Assembly (NCBI RefSeq): GCF_014199265.1
Contig: NZ_JACIJG010000001.1
Coordinates: 62,001-126,000, forward strand
Direction of reading: 5' to 3'
Length of the DNA stretch: 64,000 bases
From: Brucella daejeonensis
GTDB taxonomy: Bacteria > Pseudomonadota > Alphaproteobacteria > Rhizobiales > Rhizobiaceae
Shown here: in pieces, positions 40,608 through 49,051 of the stretch
Layout of the letters: each line of letters opens with the position of its first letter
How positions within the stretch are numbered: position 1 is the stretch's first letter
The notes under the pieces: model-generated
The model's input: the letters and a program-made list of their open reading frames with translations, nothing else
Databases searched by the model: none
Told to the model about the DNA's origin: nothing
Position numbers and translations under genes: made by a program

Positions 40608-41463
40608 GGCCGTATCTCCTCCGTGTCCACGCCTGGATGAGATTGATGAAAAACAACATCGCAAAAGAAAGGGCCAGCATCACCACCGCGAGCGCGGTCG
40701 CGCCGGCATAATCATATTCCTCCAGCTTGATGACGATCAGAAGCGGCGCGATTTCCGAGACATAGGGCGTATTGCCCGCAATGAAGATGACCGAACCATA
40801 TTCGCCGACACCGCGCGCGAAGGCCAGCGCGAAGCCGGTCAGGATGGCAGGTTGCAGGCTTGGCAACAGGACGCGCCAGACGGTCTGGAAACGCGATGCG
40901 CCGAGCGTGGCGGCCACTTCCTCCACCTCACGGCTGATTTCCGCCATGATCGGCTGCACCGTACGCACCACGAAAGGCAGGCCGACGAAGATCAGGGCAA
41001 TAACGATGCCCGTGCGCGAAAAGGCGACTCGGATGCCGAAAGGTTGCAGCAGGCTGCCGATCCAGCCATTCGGCGCATAGATCGCGGCAAGCGCGATACC
41101 GGCCACCGCCGTCGGCAGCGCGAAGGGAATATCGACGATCGCATCGACAAACCGACGGCCCGGAAAACGATAGCGCACCAGAACCCAGGCCAGAATGACG
41201 CCGAAGACGACATTGACGAGCGCGGCGGCAAAGGCGGTCCCGAAGCTGGTTTCGAGCGCCTTGAGCGTGCGCTCGTCGGTGACGAGCCGCCAGAAGCCGG
41301 TAAAACCCACCTCGGTGGAGCGCAGCACCAGCGCGGCCAGCGGAATGAGAATGAGAAGGGTCAGATAGGCAACACTAAAGCCGAAGGTCAGCCCGAAACC
41401 GGGAATGACGCTCGGCTTTCTGAAGTGCGCCCCTGCTCTGGCCCGTGCAGGGAACGAAGACAT
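40597..41463 (-). CDS. cysT: Sulfate ABC transporter permease CysT
   Basis: A 288-residue permease with six predicted membrane helices. FGFSVAYLTLLILIPLAAL forms the first helix and the EAA loop is EEVAATLGASRFQTVWRV near residue 195. VGFTGFWRLVTDERTL and IVDIPFALPTAVAGI are typical of CysT/CysU. It starts 20 bases after sbp and overlaps cysW, consistent with one operon. Confidence 0.94.
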   Translation of the reverse strand: MSSFPARARAGAHFRKPSVIPGFGLTFGFSVAYLTLLILIPLAALVLRSTEVGFTGFWRLVTDERTLKALETSFGTAFAAALVNVVFGVILAWVLVRYRFPGRRFVDAIVDIPFALPTAVAGIALAAIYAPNGWIGSLLQPFGIRVAFSRTGIVIALIFVGLPFVVRTVQPIMAEISREVEEVAATLGASRFQTVWRVLLPSLQPAILTGFALAFARGVGEYGSVIFIAGNTPYVSEIAPLLIVIKLEEYDYAGATALAVVMLALSFAMLFFINLIQAWTRRRYGHGE

Positions 41464-41483
41464 GGCTTGACCGATTCCCTCTT

Positions 41484-42512
41484 TTATTTGCCGGGCTTGT
41501 AGATCTGGTCGAAGGTTCCCCCATCACCGAAATGATAGGGCTGAGCCTTGGCCCATCCGCCGAAAATCGGATCATCGATTGTCACCAGCGTCAAGTCGGG
41601 AAACTTGCGCTGCTTGTCGGCCGGGATGATTTCGGGCTTCGACGGGCGATAGAAATGCCTGGCGGCAAGCGCCTGCCCCTCCGGCGAATAGAGATATTCC
41701 AGATAGGCCTGCGCAAGCCTAGTGGTGCCGTTTTCCCCGGCATTCCTGTCCACCACGGCGACCGGCGGTTCGGCCAGAATGGATTGTGGCGGGACGACGA
41801 TGTCGAATGCATCATCGCCGAATTCCGCGACCGAGAGATAGGCTTCGTTTTCCCACGCCAGAAGCACGTCGCCAAGCTGGCGCTGCACGAAAGTGGTGGT
41901 TGCACCGCGTGCGCCGGTGTCGAGCACGGGCACATGGCGGAACAGTTGGGCGATGTAATCCTTTATCTTCCCCTCGTCGCCGTCATACTGCCTGTAGGCC
42001 CAGGCCCATGCGGCGAGATAGTTCCAGCGCGCGCCGCCGGAGGTCTTCGGGTTCGGCGTAATGACCTCCACGCCGTCCTTCACCAGATCGCCCCAGTCCC
42101 TGATGCCCTTCGGGTTGCCCTTGCGCACGAGGAAGACGATGGTGGACGTATAGGGCGAGGAATTGTTGGGCAGGCGCTTGCGCCAGTCCTTGGAGATCTT
42201 GCCTGAAAGCCCGGCGATGGCGTCGATATCGCTTTCGAGCGCCAGCGTGACCACATCGGCCCTGATGCCGTCGATCACCGAACGGGCCTGCTTGCCCGAT
42301 CCGCCATGAGAGACGCGGATGGTGACGTTTTCGCCCGTTTCCGCCTTCCAGTGTGCAGCGAAAGCCGCGTTGTAATCCTTGTAGAGCTCACGCGTCGGAT
42401 CGTATGATACATTCAGAAGCGTCTGATCCGCATGGCTTGCCTGAACGGTTCCAGCCAGCGAAGCCGCTGCGATGAAAGCCGCGAGGGTAAGCGAAAATCT
42501 CGATATCTTCAT
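41484..42512 (-). CDS. sbp: Periplasmic sulfate-binding protein
   Basis: A 342-residue solute-binding protein with a cleavable signal peptide ([21 protein letters not shown]; cleavage near residue 27 after VQASHA). The mature part shows [32 protein letters not shown] and [15 protein letters not shown], all sulfate-contacting regions of the Sbp/CysP family. It captures sulfate for CysTWA. The ATG at 42512 follows GGAGG. It is the first gene of the operon, so the promoter should lie in the 400-base gap upstream. Sbp and CysP differ in thiosulfate preference, which cannot be judged here. Confidence 0.94.
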   Translation of the reverse strand: MKISRFSLTLAAFIAAASLAGTVQASHADQTLLNVSYDPTRELYKDYNAAFAAHWKAETGENVTIRVSHGGSGKQARSVIDGIRADVVTLALESDIDAIAGLSGKISKDWRKRLPNNSSPYTSTIVFLVRKGNPKGIRDWGDLVKDGVEVITPNPKTSGGARWNYLAAWAWAYRQYDGDEGKIKDYIAQLFRHVPVLDTGARGATTTFVQRQLGDVLLAWENEAYLSVAEFGDDAFDIVVPPQSILAEPPVAVVDRNAGENGTTRLAQAYLEYLYSPEGQALAARHFYRPSKPEIIPADKQRKFPDLTLVTIDDPIFGGWAKAQPYHFGDGGTFDQIYKPGK

Positions 42513-42926
42513 GACCGCCTCCATGTTTCACTGGCCAATGACAATATCAGAGCTTGCCGACGTCAGGATGCCACAAGCCGGTCGCCAATCGAAACGATTT
42601 CGAAAAATCTGCTCACCATAGGCGATAATCCGGAAATGATTTTTCCGCCCGCCCGACAGAGCAGGCCGGGACCGAATATCCGAAGCACGTTCCGATCCGA
42701 TTGAATGAGCCCACGGAAACAACCCCAATAAATTCAGCCATATACCCAAACGGGTGAGGCCCGGAGTGGGGTTGCGGGGGGCAAGTTTCATCCGGGCCTC
42801 CGCCAGTCTGACGACCGGCAGACGAACAACGGACGAAACCTGTTTCGGTTGCAATGAAATCGGCCGTCGCGAGTTTTTTTCGCGCTTGCCTGCCCTTCAG
42901 TGCCTGCCCTTCAGTACCTGGCAGGA
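42513..42926. other. 414-base region upstream of sbp
   Basis: No gene is recognised; the open frames here have no family resemblance and lack ribosome sites. It should contain the sulfate operon promoter. A 14-bp direct repeat, TGCCTGCCCTTCAG-like, occurs twice at about 42886-42915, at the far end. No riboswitch fold was recognised. Confidence 0.5.
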
Positions 42927-43340
42927 TCAGGGAACGAGATAATGCCTGTCCCACTGGTTCCGGGGCACTTCAGCGCCGATATTGTAGCGGAAGGACACGA
43001 TATTGATATGTTCCTCGTCTGTCTTGCAGACGAAGGAAAGCCTGTACCAATGCTCGCGGCTGCGGAATGCCGCGCCGTCGGCCTTGATGGAATTCTTTCT
43101 GGTCACCGGATCGGAGAAGGCGTAGGCCAGAACCTTGTCGACCGAATATTTCTTCTGTTCCCGGCTGATGCGCTCCATGGCTTCCACGTCGCAGCGCTGT
43201 TCCAGCCGGGTTGCGAGGTCGAGCCTTTCGAGCTGGGCCTTTTCAGAGGCATTCATCGCAAAAGACGGAGAGACCCCCGTCACTATTGTGACAAGGCTGA
43301 CAATAGCGGACGCGAGCAACGATACGGATATGAATTTCAT
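42927..43340 (-). CDS. DUF930 family secreted protein
   Basis: A 137-residue protein with a signal peptide (hydrophobic residues 4-25, likely cleavage after SPSFA) and a mature part with LATRLEQRCDVEAMERI, DKVLAYAFSDPV and a C-terminal VPRNQWDRHYLVP. These features fit DUF930, a small family of unknown function common in Rhizobiales. Two cysteines in the mature part (RCDVEA and VCKTDEE) could form a disulfide. The ATG at 43340 is chosen because the signal peptide begins there. It stands alone on the minus strand. Confidence 0.75.
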   Translation of the reverse strand: MKFISVSLLASAIVSLVTIVTGVSPSFAMNASEKAQLERLDLATRLEQRCDVEAMERISREQKKYSVDKVLAYAFSDPVTRKNSIKADGAAFRSREHWYRLSFVCKTDEEHINIVSFRYNIGAEVPRNQWDRHYLVP

Positions 43341-43475
43341 TGGACTTTCGGGCACCCCTGAGGCAATCGCATTTCGGATCGCGATATTAATCGCGATTTT
43401 TCACGCTGTACCGATCATCACCGGAAAGTGACCGAAGACCAGCGTTAAAAAGCGCCGTCCCCAAATTTTGCCCGA

Positions 43476-44627
43476 TCAACTATCCGAGCCGGTTGTGTTC
43501 AACCCTTCGACATAGGTGCGGTTGCGGCCTTCCTTCTTGGCGGCATAGAGAATCTTGTCGGCCCGGTCGACCACCTGCCAGAGATCGCCGCCTTCGTTCA
43601 GGCGCGCGCAGCCCAGGCTGCAGGTAACGCTCGCATCCTTCGACAGGCGCACAAAGCGATGCGTCCCGATGCTCGTCCGCACCCGTTCCAGAAGCTGGAA
43701 AACATTGTCCGGGTGCATGTCTTCGACAAAGATCACGAATTCCTCGCCGCCGGTGCGGGCGATCAAAGGGTGTTCGCCAATGGTTTTGCGGACGATACCG
43801 GCAAATTCCCTGAGAACCATGTCGCCCGCCGCATGACCATAGGCATCGTTCAGGGCCTTGAAATAATCGATATCGCAGACCGCGATCCAGCCGGATCGTC
43901 CCTTTTTCGTCTGCGAAAGCGCCCCATAGCGCTCCTCCAGACCGCGCCGATTGAGAAGCCCGGTCAGGGGGTCGCTGTCGCGTTCGTGCACCAGTTCGTC
44001 GATCCGGTCGTAACCTGCCGCCGCCAGCAGCACGAAACCCGTGATGACGGCCGCCACCGCGGTCGAGAACACCGTCCATTGCCAGAAAACCGTCATGGCG
44101 AAATTGTCGGCGCCCAGTTCGCCGAGCAGCGAGCGCGCCGTCAGAAGCGTCCGCGGGACGAATTGCAGCGCCACCAGAACGAGCATGGCCAGAAGCAGCT
44201 TGTCCACCAGCGCACCCTTCAAGAGAGAACGCACCCGCCATGCGAAGAACAGAATCAGCGCCGCCATGCCCAGGTTCAGCACGTAGACCCGCTCCAGAAG
44301 CCTGGACTCGACATAGCAGAAATATGCGACGCCGCCGACGATCACGGCGAAGCTCAGAATATAAAACCCGGCGGAAAGGCGCAGATCGCTGCGCAGCAGC
44401 ACGCCATGGCCGCCGGCGAGCGTGCCGCCGATATAGAACGCCGCCGAAAGCACTGTATTGAGCCTGTCCTCCGATGGCAGATCGCCAAGCTGGATCAGCA
44501 ATGCGATGCCGATGAGCAGAAAACATGCACCGCAGGACAGCAGGAACTGGCGGCCGCGATCCGACAACCATGCCGCGAAGAAGGCAAAGGAAAAAAGCAG
44601 CAAAACGACAGGCAGTACGAATTTCAT
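43476..44627 (-). CDS. Membrane-bound GGDEF protein (probable diguanylate cyclase)
   Basis: A 383-residue protein with about seven membrane helices in residues 1-205, then a GGDEF domain. It has DPLTGLLNRRGLEER, DIDYFKALNDAYGHAAGD and the active-site RTGGEEF, so cyclic-di-GMP synthesis is expected. No RxxD inhibitory site is found at the usual distance before GGEEF (GEHP is there instead), so product feedback through that site is unlikely. The N-terminal membrane part matches no sensor domain I can name. The ATG at 44627 begins the first membrane helix but has a poor ribosome site; an open frame runs 54 codons further upstream. Confidence 0.88.
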   Translation of the reverse strand: MKFVLPVVLLLFSFAFFAAWLSDRGRQFLLSCGACFLLIGIALLIQLGDLPSEDRLNTVLSAAFYIGGTLAGGHGVLLRSDLRLSAGFYILSFAVIVGGVAYFCYVESRLLERVYVLNLGMAALILFFAWRVRSLLKGALVDKLLLAMLVLVALQFVPRTLLTARSLLGELGADNFAMTVFWQWTVFSTAVAAVITGFVLLAAAGYDRIDELVHERDSDPLTGLLNRRGLEERYGALSQTKKGRSGWIAVCDIDYFKALNDAYGHAAGDMVLREFAGIVRKTIGEHPLIARTGGEEFVIFVEDMHPDNVFQLLERVRTSIGTHRFVRLSKDASVTCSLGCARLNEGGDLWQVVDRADKILYAAKKEGRNRTYVEGLNTTGSDS

Positions 44628-44911
44628 GTAAACCGGGTGCAAATCACAATTTGTGGGAGAAACCTTATCGCCTTCTCTAGAGAAAATTACAATTGAGTAA
44701 AGTGTATTCCGCTTATGAAACAACCACGTGTCACTCGCGCCCTGCGTGTCCGTGCCGCTTCGCGTCAGCGCTTTCCCACTTGATTTCATCGGGCCGTCCG
44801 TGTTTCTAGCCTGTCAGAGCGCATCCCGAAAAATGTGAAACGATTTTCGGAATTGTTGCGGTCCGTTGCAAAATGGACGCCAATGGCAGTCCCGCCGCGA
44901 AAGGAAGAGAG
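44628..44911. other. Divergent intergenic region with a palindromic motif
   Basis: 284 bases between the GGDEF gene and the AsnC-domain gene. At 44826-44850 CCGAAAAAT and ATTTTCGG form an inverted repeat around GTGAAACG, a short palindrome widespread in Rhizobiales intergenic DNA. Promoters for both genes must lie here, but none is distinct. Confidence 0.5.
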
Positions 44912-45148
44912 ATGAAGCCCGTATTCCTGCAACTGCAGTGCACCCCCGGCAAAACCTATGAGGTTGCCGATACGCTCTTTCAGCGCGAGATCGTCTCGGA
45001 ACTTTATTCCACCAGCGGCGAATTCGACCTTCTGGCCAAGATCTACATCGCCGAAGATCAGGATATCGGCAAGTTCATCAATGAGAACGTGCTCGACATT
45101 CCCAATATCATCCGCTCGCTGACCACGCTGACCTTCACGGCGTTTTGA
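44912..45148 (+). CDS. Stand-alone AsnC/Lrp-type ligand-binding domain protein
   Basis: A 78-residue protein made only of the RAM/AsnC effector-binding fold: beta strand FLQLQCTPGKTYEVAD, helix, YSTSGEFDLLAKIYI, helix, LDIPNIIRSLTTLTF. There is no helix-turn-helix, so it cannot bind DNA as a normal Lrp protein does. Such single-domain proteins may form oligomers that bind amino acids or join with full-length Lrp proteins, but their role is not established. The ATG at 44912 follows AAAGGAAGAG. Confidence 0.88.
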   Translation: MKPVFLQLQCTPGKTYEVADTLFQREIVSELYSTSGEFDLLAKIYIAEDQDIGKFINENVLDIPNIIRSLTTLTFTAF

Positions 45149-45311
45149 AACCAGCCTTGTTTCGCTGCTGTGTATCGGCCCGGTATCGGAGCCGGTAAAG
45201 ACTTGATTCACCATTACGGGATTATCATCCCGTCAAAGGGAACCTGTGCTTGCACTCGCGCATTTGTTGCGTGAGGGGCTTACCTCCGAAAGGGAGGCAG
45301 CGAGACAAGTG

Positions 45312-45686
45312 ATGAACGATCTTGAACAGCGGCGTGTATTGGTGGTCGAAGACGAGATTTTCGTCGCGCTGGACGTCGCCGCGACTGTTGAGGACGCGAA
45401 CGGGACCGTCCTCGGTCCCGTCGGCACCGTGCGGCAGGCAATCGATCTCATCAACTGCAATGACGTCGACGCCGCCATTCTGGACGTGAACCTTGCTGAT
45501 GGCGATGTGGAAGCGGTGCTGGACAGGCTGAAGAGCCGCAATGTCTTCGTGGTCATCCATGCCGGCGGCGAACTGCCCGCCCATCTGGCCGCCCGCTATC
45601 CGGGAATGCCGGTATTCCTGAAGCCGATCCCGCCATCCGTGCTGACGCGTACGCTCGTTTCCGCGCTTTCGCCGCAAATGAGCTGA
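45312..45686 (+). CDS. Single-domain response regulator receiver protein
   Basis: A 124-residue CheY-like receiver with no output domain. Acidic pocket VVEDE is near residue 12, the phosphoacceptor Asp is in AAILDVNLADG near residue 57, and the conserved Lys-Pro is in FLKPI near 103. The usual Thr/Ser after strand 4 appears to be His in VVIHAGGE, so signalling to partners may be altered. It may act in a phosphorelay. The ribosome site is weak (GGGAGG lies 14 bases ahead of the ATG; a GTG three bases earlier is possible). The J-like gene follows six bases downstream. Confidence 0.87.
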   Translation: MNDLEQRRVLVVEDEIFVALDVAATVEDANGTVLGPVGTVRQAIDLINCNDVDAAILDVNLADGDVEAVLDRLKSRNVFVVIHAGGELPAHLAARYPGMPVFLKPIPPSVLTRTLVSALSPQMS

Positions 45687-45692
45687 CAGTCG

Positions 45693-46145
45693 ATGCGGCC
45701 GAAGTTTCCCGATTTTGCCAGCGTGCTGAATGAGGTCGAAGCCGATGCCGGCCGTACGGAAGAGATCCACCGCCCGCAATTCGGCCTGGCTTCCGCCGTC
45801 TTTTCCGCCGGTCTCGGCGATGCGCCGGACGCGCCGCGCCACACCGAAAATCTCGAGGCCCTGTTCGATGTCGAGCCTGCCGCCGCCGGGGCGACGCTGC
45901 CGGAAGCCGAAGCAGAACGACAGGCCATAACCCGGCGGATGCAGAACCAGTCGCCGGACGCGATTGGCGGTGAACTTGCCCTCAGGCCGGGCCTGAAGCG
46001 CGCTGAAATTCAGCGCTTGCGCCGCCGCTTTGCCGCAGAAAACCACCCCGATCGCCTGCCGCAGGAATTCCGTGCGGCTGCGGAACAGCGGATGAAAACG
46101 GCGAACGCCCTGCTCGACGCCGCCATGGCCGCCGCTTCATCCTGA
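45693..46145 (+). CDS. Small J-domain-like protein
   Basis: A 150-residue protein whose C-terminal 50 residues (LKRAEIQRLRRRFAAENHPDR, then helix EFRAAAEQRMKTANALLDAA) resemble helices II and III of a J domain, with the HPD tripeptide intact. Helix I is degenerate or missing, and the N-terminal 95 residues are Ala/Glu-rich and unlike DnaJ. It may recruit DnaK to a partner. It begins six bases after the receiver stop, so the two are probably expressed together. I know of no named function. Confidence 0.75.
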   Translation: MRPKFPDFASVLNEVEADAGRTEEIHRPQFGLASAVFSAGLGDAPDAPRHTENLEALFDVEPAAAGATLPEAEAERQAITRRMQNQSPDAIGGELALRPGLKRAEIQRLRRRFAAENHPDRLPQEFRAAAEQRMKTANALLDAAMAAASS

Positions 46146-46300
46146 CGCGAAGCAATTTCATTACGTTTGAAGTGCGAAATCTTTTGCATTATAACGGCGA
46201 CATGCTAGGTTGGCTTGTCTGTGCCTGCGAAAGCTGTCGCACGCCGGAACCTTTTCCGTTGTCCGCAACCTGCAAACGGCCTCGCTCCCCCCCGGTTATA

Positions 46301-46325
46301 TGGGGTAATATGGGACAAGATGGGG
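46301..46325 (+). promoter_or_regulatory. Three TGGGN boxes with 5-base spacers upstream of ilvD (MraZ-type operator)
   Basis: TGGGG (46301-46305), TGGGA (46311-46315) and TGGGG (46321-46325) are spaced by exactly five bases, so one box falls on each DNA turn. This matches the published E. coli MraZ operator architecture of TGGGN repeats. The last box ends 75 bases before the ilvD start. MraZ normally controls the mraZ-mraW-fts cluster, so its use at ilvD would be unexpected. Position is observed; the factor is inferred. Confidence 0.5.
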
Positions 46326-46400
46326 CAATTTGCGCTTTGCCCGGCACAGCGGTTCTGCCATACCGTCACGAGACCAGAATAGTTCCTAAAAGGTTTGAAA

Positions 46401-48236
46401 ATGCCTCCTTATCGTTCGCGTACTACCACCCACGGCCGCAATATGGCTGGCGCGCGCGGCCTATGGCGCGCCACCGGCATGAAGGATGAGGATTTCGGCA
46501 AGCCCATTATCGCCGTGGTGAACTCGTTCACGCAGTTCGTGCCGGGCCATGTGCATCTGAAAGACCTTGGCCAGCTTGTCGCGCGCGAGATCGAACGCGC
46601 TGGCGGCGTCGCCAAGGAATTCAACACGATTGCGGTCGATGACGGCATCGCCATGGGCCACGACGGAATGCTCTATTCGCTGCCGTCGCGCGAACTGATC
46701 GCCGACTCGGTCGAATATATGGTCAATGCCCATTGCGCCGATGCGATGGTGTGCATTTCCAATTGCGACAAGATCACGCCGGGCATGTTGATGGCGTCGC
46801 TGCGCCTGAATATCCCGGTCGTCTTCGTTTCCGGCGGACCGATGGAAGCGGGCAAGGTCGTCTGGGACGATGAGGTCAAAAAACTCGACCTCGTGGATGC
46901 GATGGTCGCCGCCGCCGACGATCATTACAGCGACGACCAGGTCAAGGCCATCGAGCGTTCCGCCTGCCCGACCTGCGGTTCGTGCTCGGGCATGTTCACG
47001 GCCAATTCGATGAACTGCCTCACCGAGGCGCTCGGCCTGTCGCTGCCCGGCAATGGCTCGACGCTTGCAACGCATGCCGACCGCAAGCGCCTGTTTGTCG
47101 AAGCCGGTCATCTGGCTGTCGATCTGGCGCGCCGCTATTACGAACAGGACGATGAAAGCGTGCTGCCGCGCTCGATTGCTACCTTTGCGGCCTTTGAAAA
47201 CGCCATGACACTCGACATCGCCATGGGCGGCTCGACCAATACGGTCCTGCACCTGCTCGCCGCGGCGCAGGAGGCGGAGATCGATTTCACCATGGCCGAT
47301 ATCGACCGCCTGTCGCGCCGCGTGCCGGTGCTGTGCAAGGTCGCGCCTGCGGTGAGCACGGTTCACATGGAAGATGTGCACCATGCGGGCGGCATCATGG
47401 GCATTCTGGGCCAATTGGACAAAGCAGGCCTGCTGACCACCGATATTCCGACCATTCACAGTGAAACGCTGGGCAAGGCGCTCGACCATTGGGACGTGAC
47501 ACGCACGACCAGCGACATGGTGCACAAGTTCTACAGCGCTGCCCCCGGCGGCGTGCCGACGCAGGAAGCCTTCAGCCAGGATCGCCGCTTTGACAGCGTC
47601 GATACCGACCGCGAAAAGGGCGTCATCCGCTCGAAGGAACACGCATTCAGCCAAGATGGTGGTCTGGCGGTGCTTTACGGCAATCTGGCCGAAGACGGCT
47701 GCATCGTGAAAACGGCGGGCGTGGACGATTCGATTCTAAAGTTCTCCGGCCCGGCGCGCATCTTTGAAAGCCAGGATTCTGCCGTGCTCGGCATTTTGAA
47801 CGGCAAGATCAAGGCTGGCGACATCGTGCTGATCCGCTATGAAGGCCCGCGCGGCGGCCCCGGCATGCAGGAAATGCTCTATCCGACCAGCTATCTGAAG
47901 TCGAAGGGGCTGGGCAAGGCCTGCGCGCTGATCACCGATGGTCGCTTCTCTGGCGGTTCTTCCGGCCTTTCCATCGGTCACGTCTCGCCGGAAGCAGCCG
48001 AAGGCGGCACGATCGGTCTGGTGCGCGAAGGCGATATCATCGACATCGACATCCCGAACCGCAAGATCCACCTCGCCGTGGACGATGCAACGCTGGCCGA
48101 ACGCCGCGCCGAGCAGGACGCAACCGGCTGGAAGCCAGTCGAGGAACGCAAGCGCAAGGTTTCCACCGCGCTGAAGGCCTATGCCTCGATGGCGACCAGC
48201 GCCGCCAAGGGCGCGGTCAGAAAACTGCCGGATTGA
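46401..48236 (+). CDS. ilvD: Dihydroxy-acid dehydratase
   Basis: A 611-residue Fe-S dehydratase of branched-chain amino acid synthesis, turning dihydroxy-isovalerate or dihydroxy-methylvalerate into the keto acids. Cluster cysteines are in [10 protein letters not shown] (near residue 122) and [11 protein letters not shown] (near 195), with a further conserved Cys in [27 protein letters not shown] near 520 is another hallmark. Length equals the standard enzyme. The ATG at 46401 follows AAAAGG; a TTG two codons earlier is unlikely. A bidirectional terminator follows. The 255-base upstream region has no clear leader peptide rich in Ile, Leu or Val. Confidence 0.96.
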   Translation: MPPYRSRTTTHGRNMAGARGLWRATGMKDEDFGKPIIAVVNSFTQFVPGHVHLKDLGQLVAREIERAGGVAKEFNTIAVDDGIAMGHDGMLYSLPSRELIADSVEYMVNAHCADAMVCISNCDKITPGMLMASLRLNIPVVFVSGGPMEAGKVVWDDEVKKLDLVDAMVAAADDHYSDDQVKAIERSACPTCGSCSGMFTANSMNCLTEALGLSLPGNGSTLATHADRKRLFVEAGHLAVDLARRYYEQDDESVLPRSIATFAAFENAMTLDIAMGGSTNTVLHLLAAAQEAEIDFTMADIDRLSRRVPVLCKVAPAVSTVHMEDVHHAGGIMGILGQLDKAGLLTTDIPTIHSETLGKALDHWDVTRTTSDMVHKFYSAAPGGVPTQEAFSQDRRFDSVDTDREKGVIRSKEHAFSQDGGLAVLYGNLAEDGCIVKTAGVDDSILKFSGPARIFESQDSAVLGILNGKIKAGDIVLIRYEGPRGGPGMQEMLYPTSYLKSKGLGKACALITDGRFSGGSSGLSIGHVSPEAAEGGTIGLVREGDIIDIDIPNRKIHLAVDDATLAERRAEQDATGWKPVEERKRKVSTALKAYASMATSAAKGAVRKLPD

Positions 48237-48251
48237 TTTCGGAAGAAAAGC

Positions 48252-48278
48252 AAAAGTCCCGCACATGCGGGGCTTTTT
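48252..48278. terminator. Bidirectional terminator between ilvD and ccmG
   Basis: AAAAGTCCCGC pairs with GCGGGGCTTTT (one G-T pair) around ACAT and has T-runs on both strands. It can end both convergent transcripts. Confidence 0.9.
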
Positions 48279-48293
48279 CATTTTAAGGTCGAT

Positions 48294-48881
48294 TTATTTC
48301 TGAAGCGCTTTCGCTACTGCAGGCATCAGATCGTCACGCACCGATTGTGCGGTAAACGGGCCGACATGCTTGTAGACGATCTTGCCGGTCTGATCGACGA
48401 GGAAGGTTTCCGGCACGCCGTAGACGCCCCATTCGATGGCTGAGCGTCCGGCTCGGTCGGCGCCGACAGCGGCAAAGGGATTGCCAAGCTCGCCGAGAAA
48501 GCGGCGGGCATTTTCCGGCTTGTCCTTGTAATTGAGACCGACCAGGCGAATGCGCTCGTCCTTGGCGATTTCCATCAAAAGCGGATGCTCCTGACGGCAG
48601 GGAACGCACCACGATCCCCAGACATTGACCAGCGTCAGCTTGCCCTTAAAGTCAGCGCTGTTAAGGCCGGGAACGGGTGCGCCATCGCGCACCAGCCCTT
48701 CAACGGGTGGCAAAACGGTTTCGGGAGCCTGCTTGCCGATCAGCGCCGAAGGTATCGTGGAAACGTCGCGGCCAGACAGAAGCTGCACGGCGAAAACCGC
48801 AGCAAGCGCGACAAAAATCGCCAGCGGCAGCAATGCGACCCATGTTGCGCGTTTCTTTGGCGCGGCCTGATGTTCACTCAT
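48294..48881 (-). CDS. ccmG: Thiol:disulfide oxidoreductase CcmG/DsbE
   Basis: A 195-residue periplasmic thioredoxin-fold protein tethered by an N-terminal helix (residues 13-35). The redox site is WCVPC (Cys92 and Cys95), with GVYGVPETFLVDQ holding the cis-proline. It reduces the heme-binding cysteines of apocytochrome c. Its ATG overlaps the ccmD stop (ATGA), so the two are translationally coupled. Last gene of the ccmABCDG operon. Confidence 0.95.
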   Translation of the reverse strand: MSEHQAAPKKRATWVALLPLAIFVALAAVFAVQLLSGRDVSTIPSALIGKQAPETVLPPVEGLVRDGAPVPGLNSADFKGKLTLVNVWGSWCVPCRQEHPLLMEIAKDERIRLVGLNYKDKPENARRFLGELGNPFAAVGADRAGRSAIEWGVYGVPETFLVDQTGKIVYKHVGPFTAQSVRDDLMPAVAKALQK

Positions 48882-49051
48882 TGCAGGGACCCGGACGGTT
48901 TTGCCGAGCGGCGGCGCACGCCTTGTGCCTCAAGCCGCTTCAGTTCGCTTTTCTGGATACGCTGATCGATCAATATCCAGCCGATAGCGACGGCCAGAAC
49001 CGCAATGGTGATGCCGTAGGAAGCGAGAACGAAACCGAGATGGTTGCTCAT
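48878..49051 (-). CDS. ccmD: Heme exporter protein CcmD
   Basis: A 57-residue membrane peptide found by reading the minus strand between ccmC and ccmG. It begins MSNHLGFVLASYGITIAVLA, has one membrane helix (residues 8-28) and a basic tail (RIQKSELKRLEAQGVRRR). Length, hydrophobic start and basic tail are typical of CcmD, which helps release heme-loaded CcmE from the CcmABC complex. It overlaps ccmC by four bases at its start and ccmG by four bases at its stop. Confidence 0.9.
   Translation of the reverse strand: MSNHLGFVLASYGITIAVLAVAIGWILIDQRIQKSELKRLEAQGVRRRSAKPSGSLQ

Noticed and set aside
42513-42926. A SAM-type or other sulfur riboswitch before sbp
   Set aside because: No conserved riboswitch core or stem order could be recognised in the region.
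44826-44850. The CCGAAAAAT/ATTTTCGG dyad as a specific operator for the GGDEF gene
   Set aside because: Similar palindromes are common in Rhizobiales intergenic DNA, so a repeat is the simpler explanation.
46146-46400. A possible attenuation leader peptide for ilvD
   Set aside because: The short frame from the ATG near 46202 is not rich in Ile, Leu or Val and no paired terminator/antiterminator hairpins were found.
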